The position numbers were made by a program, and so were the translations under genes. Positions 63,501 to 64,000 of a stretch of DNA of 64,000 bases are shown in pieces. Location of the stretch: NCBI RefSeq assembly GCF_905475395.1, contig NC_058338.1:40149935-40213934 (forward strand). The letters run 5' to 3'. The DNA is from Chrysoperla carnea. Taxonomy: Eukaryota > Arthropoda > Insecta > Neuroptera > Chrysopidae. The notes under the pieces are model-generated. The model saw only the letters and a program-made list of their open reading frames with translations. It made no database searches and was not told the DNA's origin. Every line of letters begins with the position of its first letter. Positions within the stretch are counted from its first letter, which is position 1.

Positions 63501-63746
63501 ATCGGGGGTGGTTTGTTTAAGGAATTTTTAAATAAATACTAAAATAATTTAAGTCTTAATGTAAAAAAATGTAATTTTGTTAAATTCTTTAAATTTTGCG
63601 TTGAATAACTTTAATCATAATAAATGAGATTTAAATAGGTGATCAATATACTAAAAGAAGAAAAACCAAACAATTAACAATAAAAAAATCACAAGAATTT
63701 ATTGAAAATGTGCTGAACAGAAAATAAATTACGGTTCAAATATAAA
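60520..63746. other. Convergent intergenic region between Fgop2 and Spase22-23
   Basis: It holds the Fgop2 polyadenylation signal (60644-60649) and, for the minus-strand gene, TTTATT at 63698-63703 (AATAAA on the minus strand). A C run of 11 is at 63122-63132. Apart from a weak coding-like fragment at 61159-61257, nothing is supported. Confidence 0.5.
61159..61257 (-). other. Possible short minus-strand coding fragment, unrecognised
   Basis: A 32-codon open segment reads FLLFGFMFCFAFATVIGAW then TGCYCSDFQIKD and a stop, like one membrane helix with a short tail. The preceding bases include CTAAC and a pyrimidine tract, and a TAG before GAGCTTGG could act as an acceptor. No partner exon was found. 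It could be a last exon of an unseen gene or chance. Confidence 0.2.
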
Positions 63747-63980
63747 TTAAACTCTAGACGTTGTATATTCTGTCGGAAATTGGAATGAATGTTGGCCATG
63801 AGAAAATATGTTTGGTAACAAACCCGCGTTTGGAATGATATTCCAAGATAGAGTTAATGTAATATTATTGTTGCCTTTTAATCCATTACCATCATCCCAG
63901 AAATAATACTTAGTATTCATATTTTTCAAGTCTAAATTTGCATTTTCGCCACGTAAAATAATTTTGTCCCAAAGCACAAC
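63747..63980 (-). CDS. Spase22-23: Signal peptidase complex subunit 3, last exon (5' part off window)
   Basis: A minus-strand exon beginning at 63980 after a TTTTTAG acceptor and ending at the stop 63749-63747. It reads [57 protein letters not shown] and a C-terminus with HSFQFPTEY. This is the conserved luminal end of SPCS3/Spase22-23, the glycoprotein subunit of the ER signal peptidase complex that helps the catalytic subunit remove signal peptides. The N-terminal membrane anchor and first exons lie beyond the right edge. It converges with Fgop2. Confidence 0.95.
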   Translation of the reverse strand, partial: VVLWDKIILRGENANLDLKNMNTKYYFWDDGNGLKGNNNITLTLSWNIIPNAGLLPNIFSHGQHSFQFPTEYTTSRV

Positions 63981-64000
63981 CTAAAAATGTAAAATTGTGC

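Noticed and set aside
1-64000. CRISPR arrays, operons, bacterial promoters or ribosome binding sites
   Set aside because: The window is clearly spliced eukaryotic DNA; no spacer-repeat array or bacterial gene organisation was seen.

Overview
The window reads as nuclear DNA of an insect. It is strongly AT-rich, its genes have many short exons with GT-AG introns, and it carries two insect chemosensory ionotropic receptor (IR) genes, tRNA-derived SINE-like repeats, a Penelope-like retroelement relic and many small interspersed repeats. The repeat style suggests a lacewing- or hemipteran-like genome, but the order cannot be fixed from the sequence alone.

Layout. 1-3.1 kb (+): 3' part of an epoxide hydrolase (EPHX4-like) gene, with a possibly decayed exon at 168-214. 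6.2-12.5 kb (+): a complete 11-exon IR75-group receptor, predicted 626 aa. 15.9-18.9 kb (+): a complete second epoxide hydrolase, 337 aa, membrane-anchored. 21.5-27.0 kb (-): a complete six-exon LRRC56-like gene, 466 aa. A two-exon gene for a secreted, cysteine-rich 292-aa protein lies inside its third intron on the opposite strand (23.7-24.9 kb). 27-42 kb: about 15 kb with no convincing gene, holding SINE-like copies, a long 7-bp microsatellite, repeat pairs and a dead Penelope-like element. 42.1-52.4 kb (+): an orphan exon, then six exons coding the ligand-binding and channel half of the co-receptor Ir93a; its amino-terminal domain was not found. 52.5-57.8 kb: intergenic, with a MITE-like inverted repeat and a satellite of 305-308 bp units. 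57.8-60.5 kb (+): complete FGFR1OP2/SIKE-family gene (Fgop2), 214 aa. 63.7-64.0 kb (-): last exon of signal peptidase complex subunit 3 (Spase22-23), convergent with Fgop2.

The genes do not form one pathway. The two IRs are sensory channel subunits (Ir93a is a conserved thermo-/hygrosensory co-receptor; the IR75 group is olfactory). LRRC56 points to ciliary or axonemal dynein assembly, Fgop2 to STRIPAK signalling, and Spase22-23 to ER signal-peptide cleavage. The two epoxide hydrolases are diverged relatives on either side of the IR75-like gene and differ in intron positions.

The most unusual observations are the secreted gene nested antisense in LRRC56, an inverted copy of the intron 1/exon 2 boundary of the IR75-like gene lying upstream of that same gene, foldback and MITE-like elements in and beside Ir93a, and a GC-rich tandem duplication inside an Ir93a intron. 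No clearly undescribed multi-gene system was recognised. All exon joins were made by eye from reading frame and splice sites.
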